Shown in pieces: positions 25,141-39,584 of a stretch of DNA of 64,000 nt. The number at the start of each line of letters is the position of its first letter. The first letter of the stretch is position 1. The stretch is from Macrobrachium rosenbergii (lineage: Eukaryota; Arthropoda; Malacostraca; Decapoda; Palaemonidae), in NCBI RefSeq assembly GCF_040412425.1, contig NC_089766.1, forward strand, positions 21,317,018 through 21,381,017. Direction: 5' to 3'. Position numbers and translations under genes: made by a program. The notes below the pieces were generated by a model that searched no databases, had not been told where the DNA came from, and saw only the letters and a program-made list of their open reading frames with translations.

Positions 25141-26377
25141 CAGCAAATAAAAGCAAAGAATTCATGAAATTCCTAAGGGAATCCTGAGAGAAAACCCCAT
25201 TCGGCAGCTCAACTGTGATGGTTCTCTTGGGTGCGATAAATCAGTAGCCAGCGAGATGAGTGCAAGGGGCTGCGGATGCTCCTGTTATCATTGTTTTCAT
25301 AATATGCTTTTCATCTTACTCCCCTGGTTTTCAGTGCGAGCTTTACCATGATAATAATGATTATAATGAAATTTCTTTTTCCTTATGCTCAGCAAATGTT
25401 TGTTCAACTAAATAATGACATAGACACTGTTAACGTAGCTACATGCTATTTCTACTCCATATCGTTTCGAGTACAATGTCGACTGAGGAAAAAGGACTTG
25501 AGGCTAACAGATATGAGAATGCCGACAACCAAGCTAACATGAAACGGCAGTCATTTACAAAAAAGGAAGAAAAACAGGAACTTATTATGATAAAAATATA
25601 GGCAGCATATATGATAAAGATCTCGAAAACAGATTGAGGAAGGAAATCCTATCAACAGATAGAGTAAAAGAAATGTCTCAGATCAGAGCAACTTTCTTTA
25701 GGGTGAAAAACTATCGCAACTTCTGCAAATTCGATGACAGTTTGAAATTACACTCCATGGATTTACAGTCATCAAAGTCAAGTTCCATTTTATCATGATT
25801 GATTAAACAAATTTTTTATGTAATTTCCTTTATAGAATTTCCCTCAGATTATTTAACACCATAATTACTTTTGAATACATGTATCTTCTTCTTAGCTGCG
25901 TTCGAATCGTGAAATTTTTTTGAGTTATTGTGGCTACCCACTGAACAGTCTGAATTTCGCTTTTGCAAAGGCTCGTTTTCCAGTGTCTTTGCTGCACCTA
26001 AGTTCCATTTATCTATAATTGTTATTACTCCTGTGAGTATTTATGCTCCCCGGGATATTTTTGTTAGAGGCCTTTTACAGGTTTCTATTCTTCATATTTA
26101 ATTGTGATGTATTCCAAAACACATTGTATCTTGTACTCAGTTCCTGCTTTTGTAGGCAGCAGAAGCAGCTCAACTAAGCTGGGCGTGACCCTGCCCCCGT
26201 CATGACTGATCCTGTGAATTCTTGAGTAGTTTGCAATAACAGACGTTCCGTAGACTGCTATGAAAACAGACATTTTAATCTTAATGGTACAGAACTAAAG
26301 ACAGTATACAACAATCTTCAATAAATGAAGACAGAGTTACTTACAAAAACCATCGTCACTTTTCCTTCTAATTGCAG

Positions 26378-26519
26378 CTGCGGCAAACGAGGCAGTTCTG
26401 TTGCTTCAAAGACTCGTTATCAACGAAATGGCCTGACCGGAGGAAAGAACGAGCCGCAAAGAGCGTCAATTTCTGGAGTCGACGGCATTTGCCGGAACTG
26501 CCATTGCGAGAGGAAGTAA
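26378..26519 (+). pseudogene. Exon-like segment 2, right arm copy
   Basis: Acceptor ttccttctaattgcag ends at 26377. Taking the two bases left over from segment 1 (24992), translation continues in frame as a cysteine-rich 47-residue tail (SCGKRGSSVASKTRYQ at its start) to TAA 26517-26519. The implied intron is 1385 bp here and 1375 bp in the left arm. The tail holds a GLTGGKNEP stretch loosely reminiscent of the start of a trypsin-like protease domain, but the rest does not fit. Base changes between the copies are mostly non-synonymous. Confidence 0.3.
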
Positions 26520-27765
26520 TTGTAAGCGTTCTGATGTCACAGATGGACTTGAATACACGTGAAAGATCAGTAATGAAGGTCTTGCGGCTTGTAACAACTA
26601 AAGGCTTCTCACTGTTTTCTGTTCTTTGTCGTGAAAGTTGGTTGCTTCTGGAAATAATCGATGGAAGAAAGTTGGAATGACCCTTTTCTTTCTAACTGGG
26701 ATAATTATGGCACATTCTGTCCTATTCCGTCAAATAGGTACATTTTACTTTTAAAGTCAAGCTTATGTGGGGTATTCCTGTGAGTTTCATTGATATCACA
26801 GCTGTTCCTCTTAAAGATGTGGAAATGGAAATCGTTCATCTCTCCTTCACGGAAAGTCTTTGTCAGTTCTCCTCGTGTTGTTTCAGCCACGATGAAGTCT
26901 TCCTGACACACAAGAAATAATGTAGTTATCTCAAATCGCCTTCCAAACGAATAGTGAGGAATCACTGGTTTGAACTGTTTGTTCATCTAATCCGTTTCAT
27001 CTAAGCCAACTGAGCATTTGGTTAATGTCTGCTCCCAAATTCGTCTGTTCTCGACAAATTGTGTGCCCATTTAGTTAGCAACGTCAAGCCCCACCTTTGT
27101 CGGTTTTACGGGAGGATTCAGATCTCTGTTAGTTGTACAGAGTCCTGAGGCCCACATCAGGCCTCTTATCCCGCTCAACACCTTACCATACCATACTTAC
27201 GGACCACCTGAAGGCAAGAGACCGTGCTGGCACAAGGCCTGTTGAATCTAAACCAACAAACCAACGGCACGCACAAATTTCTGTGCAAGTACAGTCCCAC
27301 TCCAGCCTGAAGCATTGAGCCAGACTGAAGGCAACTCAAAGACCATTTTTAACAGAGGAACATGACTCAGCGAACCCACCGTTCAAAGGAAAACGCACAC
27401 ATGTCATTCTTCCACCCTGTACGCCAAATGGAAGCGTTTCTCAAATGATTCTAAACTACTAAGAGCCTTTGGTTCCTCCATCTCCTATATTATCCAAACC
27501 AATGCTTTAAAGGTCATTGCATGCAGAACTTTTGGTCTTTGTGGAATTCCAAATCTATCAGCAGAACCTATTCCAATTTGTCTCTTCCCCTGCTTCAAGA
27601 CCGCGTTTGCATGACTCGTTTCACATTGCCCAAGTGCTTGCTGAATTCCGCCTCTGTTTCAGGTTTGATTGCTTTTGAACTTGCTTGAGTGTTGATAATT
27701 TAAGAAACAGGAAGCTCTTGCAACCTTCCTTTTTCTCTTTTTCGCCTGCGGTAAGAGCAGGGAAG

Positions 27766-27778
27766 ATCTCTCTCTCTC

Positions 27779-27828
<50 letters not shown>

Positions 27829-27834
27829 CTCTCA
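27766..27834. repeat. Interrupted (CT)n microsatellite, right arm
   Basis: About 68 bp of CT with two single-base breaks. Confidence 0.93.
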
Positions 27835-27949
27835 TTTACATATGAGCCATTTCACTCTGAATAGTGATCGTCATTTAAATATGATTCATTTCACTTATCA
27901 TGAATAGTATATTGAATTTTTTGGGTCAAGGGAGAAAATGTGAATTTTA

Positions 27950-27956
<7 letters not shown>

Positions 27957-28036
<80 letters not shown>
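27957..28036. repeat. (TA)n microsatellite, right arm
   Basis: About 80 bp of TA, the mirror of 11105-11231. Confidence 0.95.
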
Positions 28037-28039
<3 letters not shown>

Positions 28040-29029
28040 TGTGTGTGTGCCTTGTGGGTGTGTATGTGTACGTCTGCGTATGTTTGCATTCGCGCACAAC
28101 TCTTTCTTACGTTCATTTGACGTCCACTGAAGTTCTCGCGGAAAGAAAAACCAAATCACCTCGGGTTCCTCTTAGGCAAGAAATCACCTTGAGTCAACCA
28201 CAGCAGAATTCCAGGGCTCATGAGTCCGCGCGAGGTGGAGGGACTAGATCGCAGGGTAAGTATTCTAATTCTAGTTGTCAAGTAGAAGTGAAAGTCCTTT
28301 GATCATTAATTCCACTGAACGGTTCACCAGAGTCCATAATTGCTCGAGATATATGAGATTAATTATTACATTTGCGTATGATTATTAGTGAGAACAGAAT
28401 AATCACTTTGCCCCCTCAGTTAGATTTTGTGTTACGGTGAAATGAGTTGCATGAAATTTTATAAAAAGATATGTGTATATACACGCAGACATCGTTATTA
28501 CTCAACAACTGTTTTATAGCCGTTCATTATTCAGAGTGACTGAACATTTTGATTGGGAGTGACGTATTATAACAAGAGAATAAATTCAAATGTGCTTTTG
28601 ACTTAACCATTCAATACTTGCATTTATTAAGATCTGCTTCTGTTCGTTCCCGCTTTTCACAAGAGACCCTTCAAGGGTCAATCACAGGTCGAAAACATCT
28701 GACGACGCCACAGGGATATTACCCTCCTCCACCTGCCCTGATCATGGCCTCAGGTGACAGACAACCTTCATGGACAATATTCTTTTCATATTAGTAGAAC
28801 TCAAAGCGATGAAACTAATAAACATTTAGCCTATCATCGTCTAGGAATCTTTTGGTTTCGGCTCTTTGATGTTATGAGTCGTCTCTTCCTTTGGATGCAA
28901 TATCTGAAAGGATAAATGAGCACATTTGCATGTTCTCAGGTCCCTCAGTTTGAACAGGATGATACTGTTTTTTTTTAGATTTTGCAGAGTCTTTTTTTTC
29001 TTTAAATGCAGAGTACTCTTCTTTCTCTG

Positions 29030-29177
<148 letters not shown>

Positions 29178-29347
29178 CACAAAAATATAGCCTTAATAAC
29201 CTAAATATCTCTATATATTTATATGAGTAATCTTCAGCATCTTCAGCATATCCCTCTTAATGCCTGTGTTGCAATTGGCTTCATGGGTGGTGCTTCATTT
29301 CAGGTCTAGGGTTTTAGGGGTTTTCAGGGGTTAGGCCGATACTAGGC

Positions 29348-29349
<2 letters not shown>

Positions 29350-29391
<42 letters not shown>
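29350..29391. repeat. (CT)n microsatellite, right arm
   Basis: About 42 bp of CT, the mirror of 9500-9546. Confidence 0.95.
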
Positions 29392-29392
<1 letters not shown>

Positions 29393-31350
29393 CTTCTTCT
29401 TTCTTCTTCATTTATCACCATCCACCCATCCTCTCTCTATATCCTTCCTTTTCTTTTATTCGTTTTCTCTTAAGCCTATTCTTCTTGCAGTTTTTGTTTC
29501 AAAACCTGAGTTCCGTAGCTCCTTGATCCCCGTGTTAAAGACCAGCTTAGACACAAGTCATTCTTGGATGAAGTTGCCATCCCTATGCCCTCTCCATTCT
29601 GCTTGTGACCTACAACACTCGATTAGCAATCAACGTCAACAATCTACCACTCATTGTCAATGGAGGCAAAAAGGAGTATTACTCATAAGCAGAAAGCATT
29701 GAGATCAGCCAATGGAGAGCCAGCTGTAAATATCGCCGCCATAGAGGGTAAATAACATCTTCAAGAGAAAATGGAATAACATTTCACAGGTGAACGGAAC
29801 AAAATGGAATTGATTTGCCCATAATCTTTTGCTAGTCAGAGGAATGTCTTGTTACTTGTAGATCCGCTTTCTCAATAAACCTGTCTAATATTTTCAGCAC
29901 CTTCACGTGGCACATAAATGCAATGGTAGCTTAATTCTAAAATTGCTACATCATTAATCCAATATATGCCACATGATATAAAACAAAAACGATCTTGCTT
30001 AGTAGTAAGTAGGTCTATATATAGGTTACTAGTTGTGTCAATGTTGGTCTCGTCTTTTAATTAATAAAAACCCACCTCTATTACTCTATTCGAGATGGAA
30101 AATTGTCGTGTGTTTTATGTGTGAGACCTCTTGGCTAAGGTTTTCATCACACCATATGTCTTGTAGGTTGGTCATAGCAAGAAACTGTAGTTTGGCAGCT
30201 TAGGCTAGACTTATGCCCTCAAACTACTCGTCTGTTAAGGGGTTATATCACTTAGACCTTATTGGGATGACAACTTAATTTCGATTGATGAAAATAATTC
30301 TTGATAAAAGTTATCGAATCATCATGCTAAGGAAAAGGTAGCCTATAAGGATGGTAACAACAGGAAGAAGTCTCTTGATCATGCAAGCGCTAGGCTTAGG
30401 CTTATAGATTTGGCAGCCATTTTAATTGTTTTGTCCTTTTTGGAAGAACAATATTTCTCCAAATAAAAGAAAATAACTTTTTCCGGTATTCCTCCTTCCT
30501 TTATAAATTCATTCTGAATATCGTCCAAAGCCTTAGAATGGAAAGGAATGACTGCTGGCCTTTTCCCTCGTTGGTTTGTTTACAATACGCTTTCTGGTAT
30601 TTGAAATATATGCAGAACAATTCAGATACAACAGACCTCAGATCAATAATATTTCGATGTACATTGCACACCTTACTCGTACAAGATAACAGCCGTATAA
30701 TAATTAAACGAAATAAAAAAAAAAAAATGTTGACAGCATTTTTCTTCTTCACTAGAGAGAGGACTGTCATGCTGGACCGAGACTCTCAATATGGCTGACC
30801 AAGGTCACACGCTTGACATGGAGATCGCCACTCCATGTCATTGATGACCTATAGTTATGAACCACTTCAGTGGACTGACCACCACGTTACAGCTCCCTTC
30901 CAGCGTGCACAGAGGCAGAGTGAAATTGGAGCTTACCTGGCACAGGGGACACGACCTGGGATAGTCATCGCAGATGAAGCCTTTGCTTCTGTCACTAACT
31001 TTATCTTGCTTTTTAAATTTCATTTTTATACGATTTTTTTTCCTTATCAAAATTAAATATGAAATTAAAACTTTCTGAATAATATATTAAAAAGTAACGA
31101 GTATTAAAAATTTTTTGCTGAATTTAACATAGACATTTTTATTCGGAAACACCACTCAAATAAACATGGATGGTGACCGTCGAGTTCTGTTAACACCACG
31201 TAGGCTTCATTGTATGTTCCTGTATTCCAATCATTTTTGAAATGCTCGACTCTGGAAAACAGATCGAGCAAAAAAGAAGGGGAAAAATCATTTGTTACTC
31301 ATTGCAGCTAAGACCCGGCCGCTGCACTTTAATAATTGGCTGGCTGTCGA

Positions 31351-32972
31351 AAGGGGAGTGACGTCACCAGTTAACAGTCCATATGATTACTGGTACGGAT
31401 TTGACTGTTTGGCAATACATATATATACTCAGTATATCTGGACATTTATCTGATTCAAATGGTGAGAGAGAGAGAATGATTGACTTGTAGCGGCAAATAT
31501 CCTTAGGTTTTTCAAGTATGACTTGATATTTAACCCCATACATAAAGGGAATTTATAAATGAGAGAAAGAAAGAGAGTTTGGTGGTGGTGTTGCCAAACT
31601 GCCGAGTCATTAATTCCAGGACTCAATTAAACAGACTTTGTGAAGAAATACCTCACCGTAATGTCACAAAGCACTCAATATAGCGAATTCCAAAGGTAAA
31701 AACGAAGAAGCGAGCGAATTAATGAGGAAATTCACATATGAACAAATAAGAAAAAGGAAACAACCTATATTTTGCGTGTCAGGCTTAGCCAGCAGCTACT
31801 ATCCATGGGTGGATGGGGAAGGCACTCTGGCCTGTGGTTACTACAGAAAAGGCGATATCTACTTACAGAAATTTAGCGATATAGGTTTTCAATGTTGTTT
31901 TTATTGAGGTAATTAACAATTATATTAATAAATTTCCTAAATTCTGATTAAAATTCCCGGAAATTTTGATAAAAAATTTGTTATAGGCGATTTATTGTTG
32001 TAGGTTAATCATATGTCTGTGTTTGATGTCGGTCATGGGGTTAGGGGTTTGATTTTGAGTTATAATAATTTTCCTTGGGTCAAGTGGCTCGAATTTCTGT
32101 AGCGGACAAACATTCACTTTTGTACATACAGGTCATGAAGGTCTTGGATCATTCTGTCTGTCTGTGTGTGTGTGTTTTTTTTTATCATGCGCAGCCTAGA
32201 TACACAAGCATCTTGCTTTTTTTTAGTTGGCGTTGGCCTATATACTCCACAATAACTGAAATGAAGGATATACTTGTGCATCCAGTTTCGATATTAAGGA
32301 ATTAATTCATCATAATCCTGCATGCTGAATGTTAATATCATTGTGAGATTAGGCCTACACATCATGTTCTTATATTTAGAGGCAATGACAGGGCATAGGC
32401 CTACACGTCAACTTCTTATTGCAAATAGTTTTCTACCCGTATGTGTTGGAAAAAGAGTAGCTTTTAATTAATATATTACCTTGGACCCCACGATGTATAA
32501 TGTACACAGTGGAATGGACACGTAAAAGGACGTGCATATACACATACATGTGTACATGCGTTGACGGCCATAGTAATCGTAACACTACTTATACAACAGA
32601 GAATAAAGGGAAAACTTGCGGGCATGTAGCCGTTGGCAAACAGACCGGTCGTAGGCCTGTCTCAGCCTTACCCGCAACTATCGAACTGTTCTCAGTATAT
32701 TATAAAGGAAATATATTTACAAAAGGGATAATAAATTATATTCCTGTGATGATTAAATGTAAGGCTGCTGTAGCATTTCTATGAAAATGATGGCTATGGT
32801 AGAAAGGCATCATAAGATACATAATGCAATAAGATCAAAATAGATAGCTGAAAAAGACATGTATGAGATAACCCAAGCCAGTCTGCGAGTAGCCTATGAC
32901 TCATTTGATTTTGGGGCATTCTTGTAAATTATCCTGCTGGGCACAAAGATACATAAACTGTCAGTAAATTTT

Positions 32973-33058
<86 letters not shown>

Positions 33059-33289
33059 TTGTTAGGGGTAGTCTAGTGTAGACTATATTCATGAAGATCT
33101 CGATTACTTTTAATTAAAACAAATGACAAAATTTCAATTAACAATAGTAGGCAGATAATACTTAACACTAGTATTTGATGAATAGGTCTACATTGGGGCG
33201 ATCACTTCAGCACTATCCTGAATTGCATAAACGATCAAGACTCCCGCAGTGATGTAAATAACCTCCTTACTGATAATATTCAGTTTAAT
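31351..33289. other. Spacer between inverted repeat and LINE, no gene seen
   Basis: Contains short GA runs at 31460 and 31563 and a (CT)n tract at 32972-33055. Open frames such as 31722-31907 and 32500-32784 lack any motif or splice context I can defend. Confidence 0.5.
32972..33055. repeat. (CT)n microsatellite
   Basis: About 82 bp of CT. Confidence 0.95.
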
Positions 33290-34598
33290 TTCGCCGGTCG
33301 TATTACGCCAGGTAACATCAGCGATGCCATAAACATCCTACCTGATAATATATCGCCCGGCTGCGATGGTCTACCTGCTGAAGCTTTCAAATTCCGCCAT
33401 CCGGTAATTTACATTTTGCTAGCTGCTCTATTCAATGCGTGCATAATTCACCAGTTTCTCCCAGACTCCCTACTCTTAGTTCACTTAATACCATTAATAG
33501 AAAATAAGCTAAAAGATGCAGCTGACCCTGGCAATTATCGCCCGATTGCAATTACTACAATTACGTCGAAGATACTTGAATCTGTTTTTCTAGTGAGTCT
33601 TCTCTCCTTTCTACTCACCACTGACAACCAGTTCGGCTTTAAAGCAAACCACTCAACCGACACCTGCATCTACATCCTGAAAGAATTGCTGAACTATTAC
33701 CTATCATCAGCCTCTCCTGTTTTCCTATGTTTTGTAGCTGTGAGAAAAGCATTTGACGGGGTAAACTACCTGAAGCTGCACAAACGAGGCACACCTCTAT
33801 ATCTAATTGGCATTTATGTTGTTGTTCACACAGCAATTCTGTCATGTGGGTAACGTATTGTCGTACACCTTTGGCCCCCTAAGCGGGCTCCGGCAAGGGG
33901 GCATTCTCTCGCCATGCCTGTTTAACACGTACACAGATGCCCTGAATGCCAAACTGAACTCACTCCCAATCGGATGCACTATCCACGAAACAACAATAAA
34001 CAACCTCTGTTACGCTGAATATGGTTCTGATCGACACCTGCAGCCAATATGCAGAGGAATTTAACACCCTATACAACGAAACCAAGACCAAGTGTTTGTT
34101 ACTGCTCCCAAGATCACTTAAGCATATTGCAGAACCACTGATTTTCCTCGGGAATCATCGTCTGGAATTCGTGCATGAATTTCCGTATTTGGGCCACATT
34201 ATCATGAACGACCGAAAAGATACGGCAGACATAGAACAGAGGCGTCGTAAACTATGTGCAACTGGCAACATGATTGCAAGGTTTGCCTTCTGTCACCGAG
34301 AAACGAAACTTCTTCTACCTTGACGAGACTGCTGCTCTTCCGCTCGTACTGCTACAGTATATATGGGTGTTCCCTTTGGACGATCTATACCCGAGAGACC
34401 ATGAGACGTATCACTGTTGTTCACAAAGACATTCTGAGACGCCTCACAAACACTCCTCGCTATCACTTCGCCACGCAGATGTTCATAGAAAACCGCCTGG
34501 ATAATTTGAAAATCATTGTGAGGCGAACAATGTCCAGTCTGATCACCCAATTGAGAAACAGCAGCAATTCGCTCATACAAAAGCATCCTAAGCAGTGA
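33290..34598 (+). pseudogene. Non-LTR (CR1/jockey-like) reverse transcriptase fragment
   Basis: Frames carry the ordered motifs of a LINE RT: GCDGLPAEAFKF near 33365, ADPGNYRPIAITTITSKILE (33522-33580), NQFGFKANHSTD, motif A FVAVRKAFDGVNY (usual FVDVRKAFD; the catalytic Asp is Ala), SGLRQGGILSPCLFN (motif B), and a motif C site near 34010 where CYA is followed by a frameshift inside the YADD box. Thumb-like sequence follows (HEFPYLGHIIMND, 34254-34598). The N-terminal endonuclease and ORF1 are absent, as in the usual 5'-truncated copies. The family is judged from motif wording alone. A CR1-like clade fits best. Confidence 0.85.
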
Positions 34599-34706
34599 GG
34601 CAAGAAGAAGATCTAAATTGTGTGAAAGATGGAATAATGAGGCGTCTGTTTCATTATTGACTTATTCTCTACTTTTGCAATTATGAAGTGTCATCTCCGA
34701 AATCTG

Positions 34707-34709
<3 letters not shown>

Positions 34710-34780
<71 letters not shown>
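34710..34780. repeat. (ATT)n trinucleotide repeat, possible LINE tail
   Basis: About 23 ATT units, some 110 bp after the last LINE coding sequence. Many LINE families end in a short simple repeat, so this may be the expanded 3' tail, though the sequence between has not been shown to belong to the element. Confidence 0.85.

Positions 34781-36419
<1,639 letters not shown>

Positions 36420-36494
<75 letters not shown>
36420..36494. repeat. (CT)n microsatellite
   Basis: About 74 bp of CT directly before a Penelope-like coding remnant. Confidence 0.96.
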
Positions 36495-36495
<1 letters not shown>

Positions 36496-36570
36496 ATATC
36501 AGATTTACCCTTGATAAAAAAGAAAACAACAAACTTCTCTTTCCAGATGTGCTAGTTTCCAGGAATGAAC
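36495..36570 (+). pseudogene. Penelope-like RT remnant 1
   Basis: Directly after the CT tract the plus strand reads IRFTLDKKENNKLLFPDVLV. This matches the conserved block after the RT catalytic motif in Penelope-like elements (F-T-x-E-x-E-x-N-N-x-L-P-F-L-D-V-L-V). The same block in remnant 2 (near 38060-38125) reads IKFKVD, stop, ETDNKIPFLDVLI. Only this short piece is recognisable. Confidence 0.5.
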
Positions 36571-36886
36571 ACCAGAATTCACTTAAGAAAAAATCAGGAG
36601 AAAGAATTCGAAGGTGGAACCAACCCAACCCTGGTCAGTTACGGAAAGACATTGATTTTATATTCAAGCATTTTCGACACAAGTCTTCTCCCTCTTTCTC
36701 TTTCGACTTTTATGAACTTCGATGATCAGACGATGATCCAACAGCCTAAGGGAGTGAAGGACATCTAACGAAGAGACAAGAAACAGGAGATGGAGGGAGG
36801 ACCTTGACTTCACACAGATGTTGTGCCTTTCTTCCACACAGTCCTCTGGAGGTGTCGAGAAAGTCATTAGGCACGGGCAAGAAAAG

Positions 36887-36952
<66 letters not shown>

Positions 36953-37670
36953 TCAATGAAAAGGGAGGAAACACAGAAGAGAAATTGTAAATCAGCGTCT
37001 GTTTTCGCTGAATTGTAACTTATTTCGTTCCTTTGTTCCAAATACATATATCATAACAATACTGAATTTTGGAGACCAGATATGAGAGAAGACAAAATTA
37101 TTTTGGAAACAGAGTGAAGAGAGAAAACCGATGAAATGGAAAAACAGGTACAATATAAAACTGGAAAAAGCAAACTTCTGTAACAGAACCATGGCCAATC
37201 TTTTCCTAGGACAGACATTTCCCGTTCATGGGGAATCCAGAACAGGTAACAGAGGATTAAGACCTCTACATATCCTAAGGGGCAATTTTACTGCTGTAGT
37301 TTCCGAGCCCTTAACGCTGTTGCAGTTCTGAGATTCCTGAAGACACGGGCTCAGCCATACCTACTGCAGTGAGGCACTTCAGTGCTTTGTGTGTTACAGT
37401 TACTTTTTTTTGTTTTTTTTGTTTTGCAAGGCTACATAGTATGAGGAGAGATAAGGCCCAAAAACCTTCATTTAATCTGTCAGTTAAGCATTTTTGGAAT
37501 TTATTCTTTATTTTGGTTAAGGAAGGTTTTTTTTATAACTCCATGTGAAAATAATAGTACGTTTCATCATGGTATTCTGTCAGCAAGATCAAAAGTTCTT
37601 TGAATAAAATTTGTTTCACAAAATGCTATGGCAGTAATACGCTTCCCTGACTGCATATACCACTTCACAA
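36571..37670. other. Non-coding stretch with a (GA)n tract
   Basis: Holds a (GA)n run at 36891-36949 and poly-T near 37404. No gene is supported. An open frame at 36565-36768 continues past the Penelope-like block but shows no further family motifs. Confidence 0.5.
36891..36949. repeat. (GA)n microsatellite
   Basis: About 58 bp of GA. Confidence 0.95.
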
Positions 37671-37674
37671 CATA

Positions 37675-38200
37675 AAACTTCTAATTTTAGATGTAGATTC
37701 CTTATTCACAAATATACCAGTACAGGACTTTCTACAGTTTTTGAGGGAAAAATTAGCCCCTATTCAGATCATTTCCCGCTAGCCCTAGAGGAAATAATAA
37801 AAGTTAGTCGAATTATGTGTATCAAATAACATCTTTTCATTCGGAGAGTCATTCTATAACCAAAAATTCGGGTGCAGCATGGGCAGCCCTTTAAGTCCTG
37901 TTTTAGCCAATCTATACATGGAATATTTTGAAACTGTAATAATAAAAGCAATGAAACCTAAAGACATGCTATGGATGAGATATGTAGATGACATCTTAAC
38001 ATTTAGGGATAATAAGTGGGGCAGTTTTAATGAATTTATTTCAAAATTAAATGCATTAGTGCCTAGCATCAAATTTAAAGTTGACTAGGAAACAGACAAC
38101 AAAATTCCTTTTCTTGACGTCTTAATAATTACAGACACGACAGAATACAAATTTACTAAATACAAAACAAAAACAACTTTTCTCTGTCATACATCCATTT
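37675..38200 (+). pseudogene. Penelope-like reverse transcriptase core
   Basis: Frames show motif A LLILDVDSLFTNIPVQDF (37675-37730) with its catalytic Asp, then two stops. FGCSMGSPLSPVLANLYMEY (37868-37927) contains motif B, and WMRYVDDILTF (37972-38004) the catalytic VDD. After TAG 38086-38088, NKIPFLDVLI is the post-catalytic block. RT copies element RNA at the target. The catalytic Asps are intact but the chain is interrupted at least three times. Confidence 0.88.
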
Positions 38201-38468
38201 TTATAGCTATCATGACATCTCTATCAAAACTGCTATAGCCAGCAATTTATTCTTATAAGCCTTACGGATTTGCTGCCCGGATCTCCTGGAAAAGGAACTT
38301 GAACTAATCCGTAAGCAGTTGTTATCTTTCAAGTACCCTGGCCATTTAATTGAGAAATCGATCAACAAAGCAAACACTATTTTCTACCGTCCCCCACAAC
38401 CCCCATAACAAGACCAGAGAGACGCCAAAAATTAAATAAAAATCCCACACCAGGACAGGATTAAGACA

Positions 38469-38918
38469 TTGACACAGACACTTGGAAACTCTAACCCCTT
38501 TGCCTTTACCTACCCAAACACCTTAGCCAAGTCCCTGATTAACGTCCAACAAAAACCAGTCCCCAAAGACACAGGAATTTACGAAATCCCTTGCCTCAAC
38601 TGTGACCAATCTTATATCGGTTTCACAGGCAAATCACTCCCCCAAAGATTTATACCTAGCTCAGCTATTTTTAACCACATAAATAAGCATAACCACAGAA
38701 TAAACTGGAATATGTCTCGCATAATTTATAGCAACAATTGTCGGTTCAAAGGCCAGATGGTGGAATCAGCCTTGATTAAACAAAGAAATGCAATGAATCT
38801 CTCAAGAGGTACCTGGGATTCAGATATTATAGATAAAATCTTCCTCCAAACAGAGATTAAGAAGTTGATTTTCTTAATCGCTGGTTGGAGCAAGAAATTG
38901 TCAACTGGAGTGACTTAA
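38469..38918 (+). pseudogene. GIY-YIG endonuclease domain of Penelope-like element
   Basis: A 149-codon frame contains GIYEIPCLNCDQSYIGFTGK, that is the G-I-Y and Y-I-G halves with the C-x2-C insertion typical of the Penelope-type endonuclease. Further on are FNHINKHNHRINW (a His-rich block) and VESALIKQRNAMNLSRG with the conserved Glu. The domain nicks target DNA to prime integration. The frame is open to TAA 38916-38918, but it is out of frame with the RT part. Confidence 0.88.
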
Positions 38919-38985
38919 TGGCTGACCTATGGATCTTCTGGTATAAATTCTGCTTTTCTGTTACTTTTTCTCATTCACTATTTGC

Positions 38986-39015
38986 CTGAGGAGAGAGACA
39001 GTTTGGTCTCTGAAA
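38986..39015 (+). ncRNA. Degenerate hammerhead-ribozyme-like hairpin at the 3' end of Penelope-like element 2
   Basis: CTGAGGA (38986-38992) is followed by AGAGAC (38994-38999), a six-base loop, GTCTCT (39006-39011) and GAAA (39012-39015). This is the order of the hammerhead core CUGAUGA, stem II, GAAA, with one change (U to G) in the first box. Penelope-like elements are known to carry such motifs in their terminal repeats. Stems I and III were not established. The U-to-G change is at a core position, so self-cleavage is unlikely. Confidence 0.55.
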
Positions 39016-39097
39016 TATAACCTTTATTTTCCACACTTTGGCTTTTCTATGGGCTCCCTTATATTTTATGGAATTCTGTTTTAACAGAATATCCCAG

Positions 39098-39229
<132 letters not shown>

Positions 39230-39517
39230 CTGTAGCTAGAATTCCATCAAATATAGATAAAATAAAAATAAATTATGTGGAAATAAATCTTTGTATTTCA
39301 GAGGACAGTAATATATATACACTCACATACTTTGCAATAATCTCAGTTTCTTTTGTGTTTCTTGTTCCCCAGTCGAACAGGACTATGCTTTCCTTTGATT
39401 GAACAGACTCCCATTCCCAATCCTACTCTTGCAAACAGAGCCACGTTTACTGGCTATTAGGAAGACTGTCTGGAGCTGTTTGCCAATTTCAGTAAAGGGC
39501 CATTATGGGTTCACCAC

Positions 39518-39584
<67 letters not shown>

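Larger units (their letters stand above)
37675..39080 (+). mobile_element. Penelope-like element 2, 5'-truncated
   Basis: RT motif A, motif C, the post-catalytic block, a GIY-YIG endonuclease domain and a hammerhead-like hairpin follow each other in the order expected for an EN-positive Penelope-like element. The N-terminal part of the RT is missing, as in most genomic copies. The right end merges into a (TA)n tract at 39101. Confidence 0.82.

Noticed and set aside
26378..26519. Start of a trypsin-like protease domain (GLTGGKNEP)
   Set aside because: No following His or CGG-type motif; the resemblance is too short.
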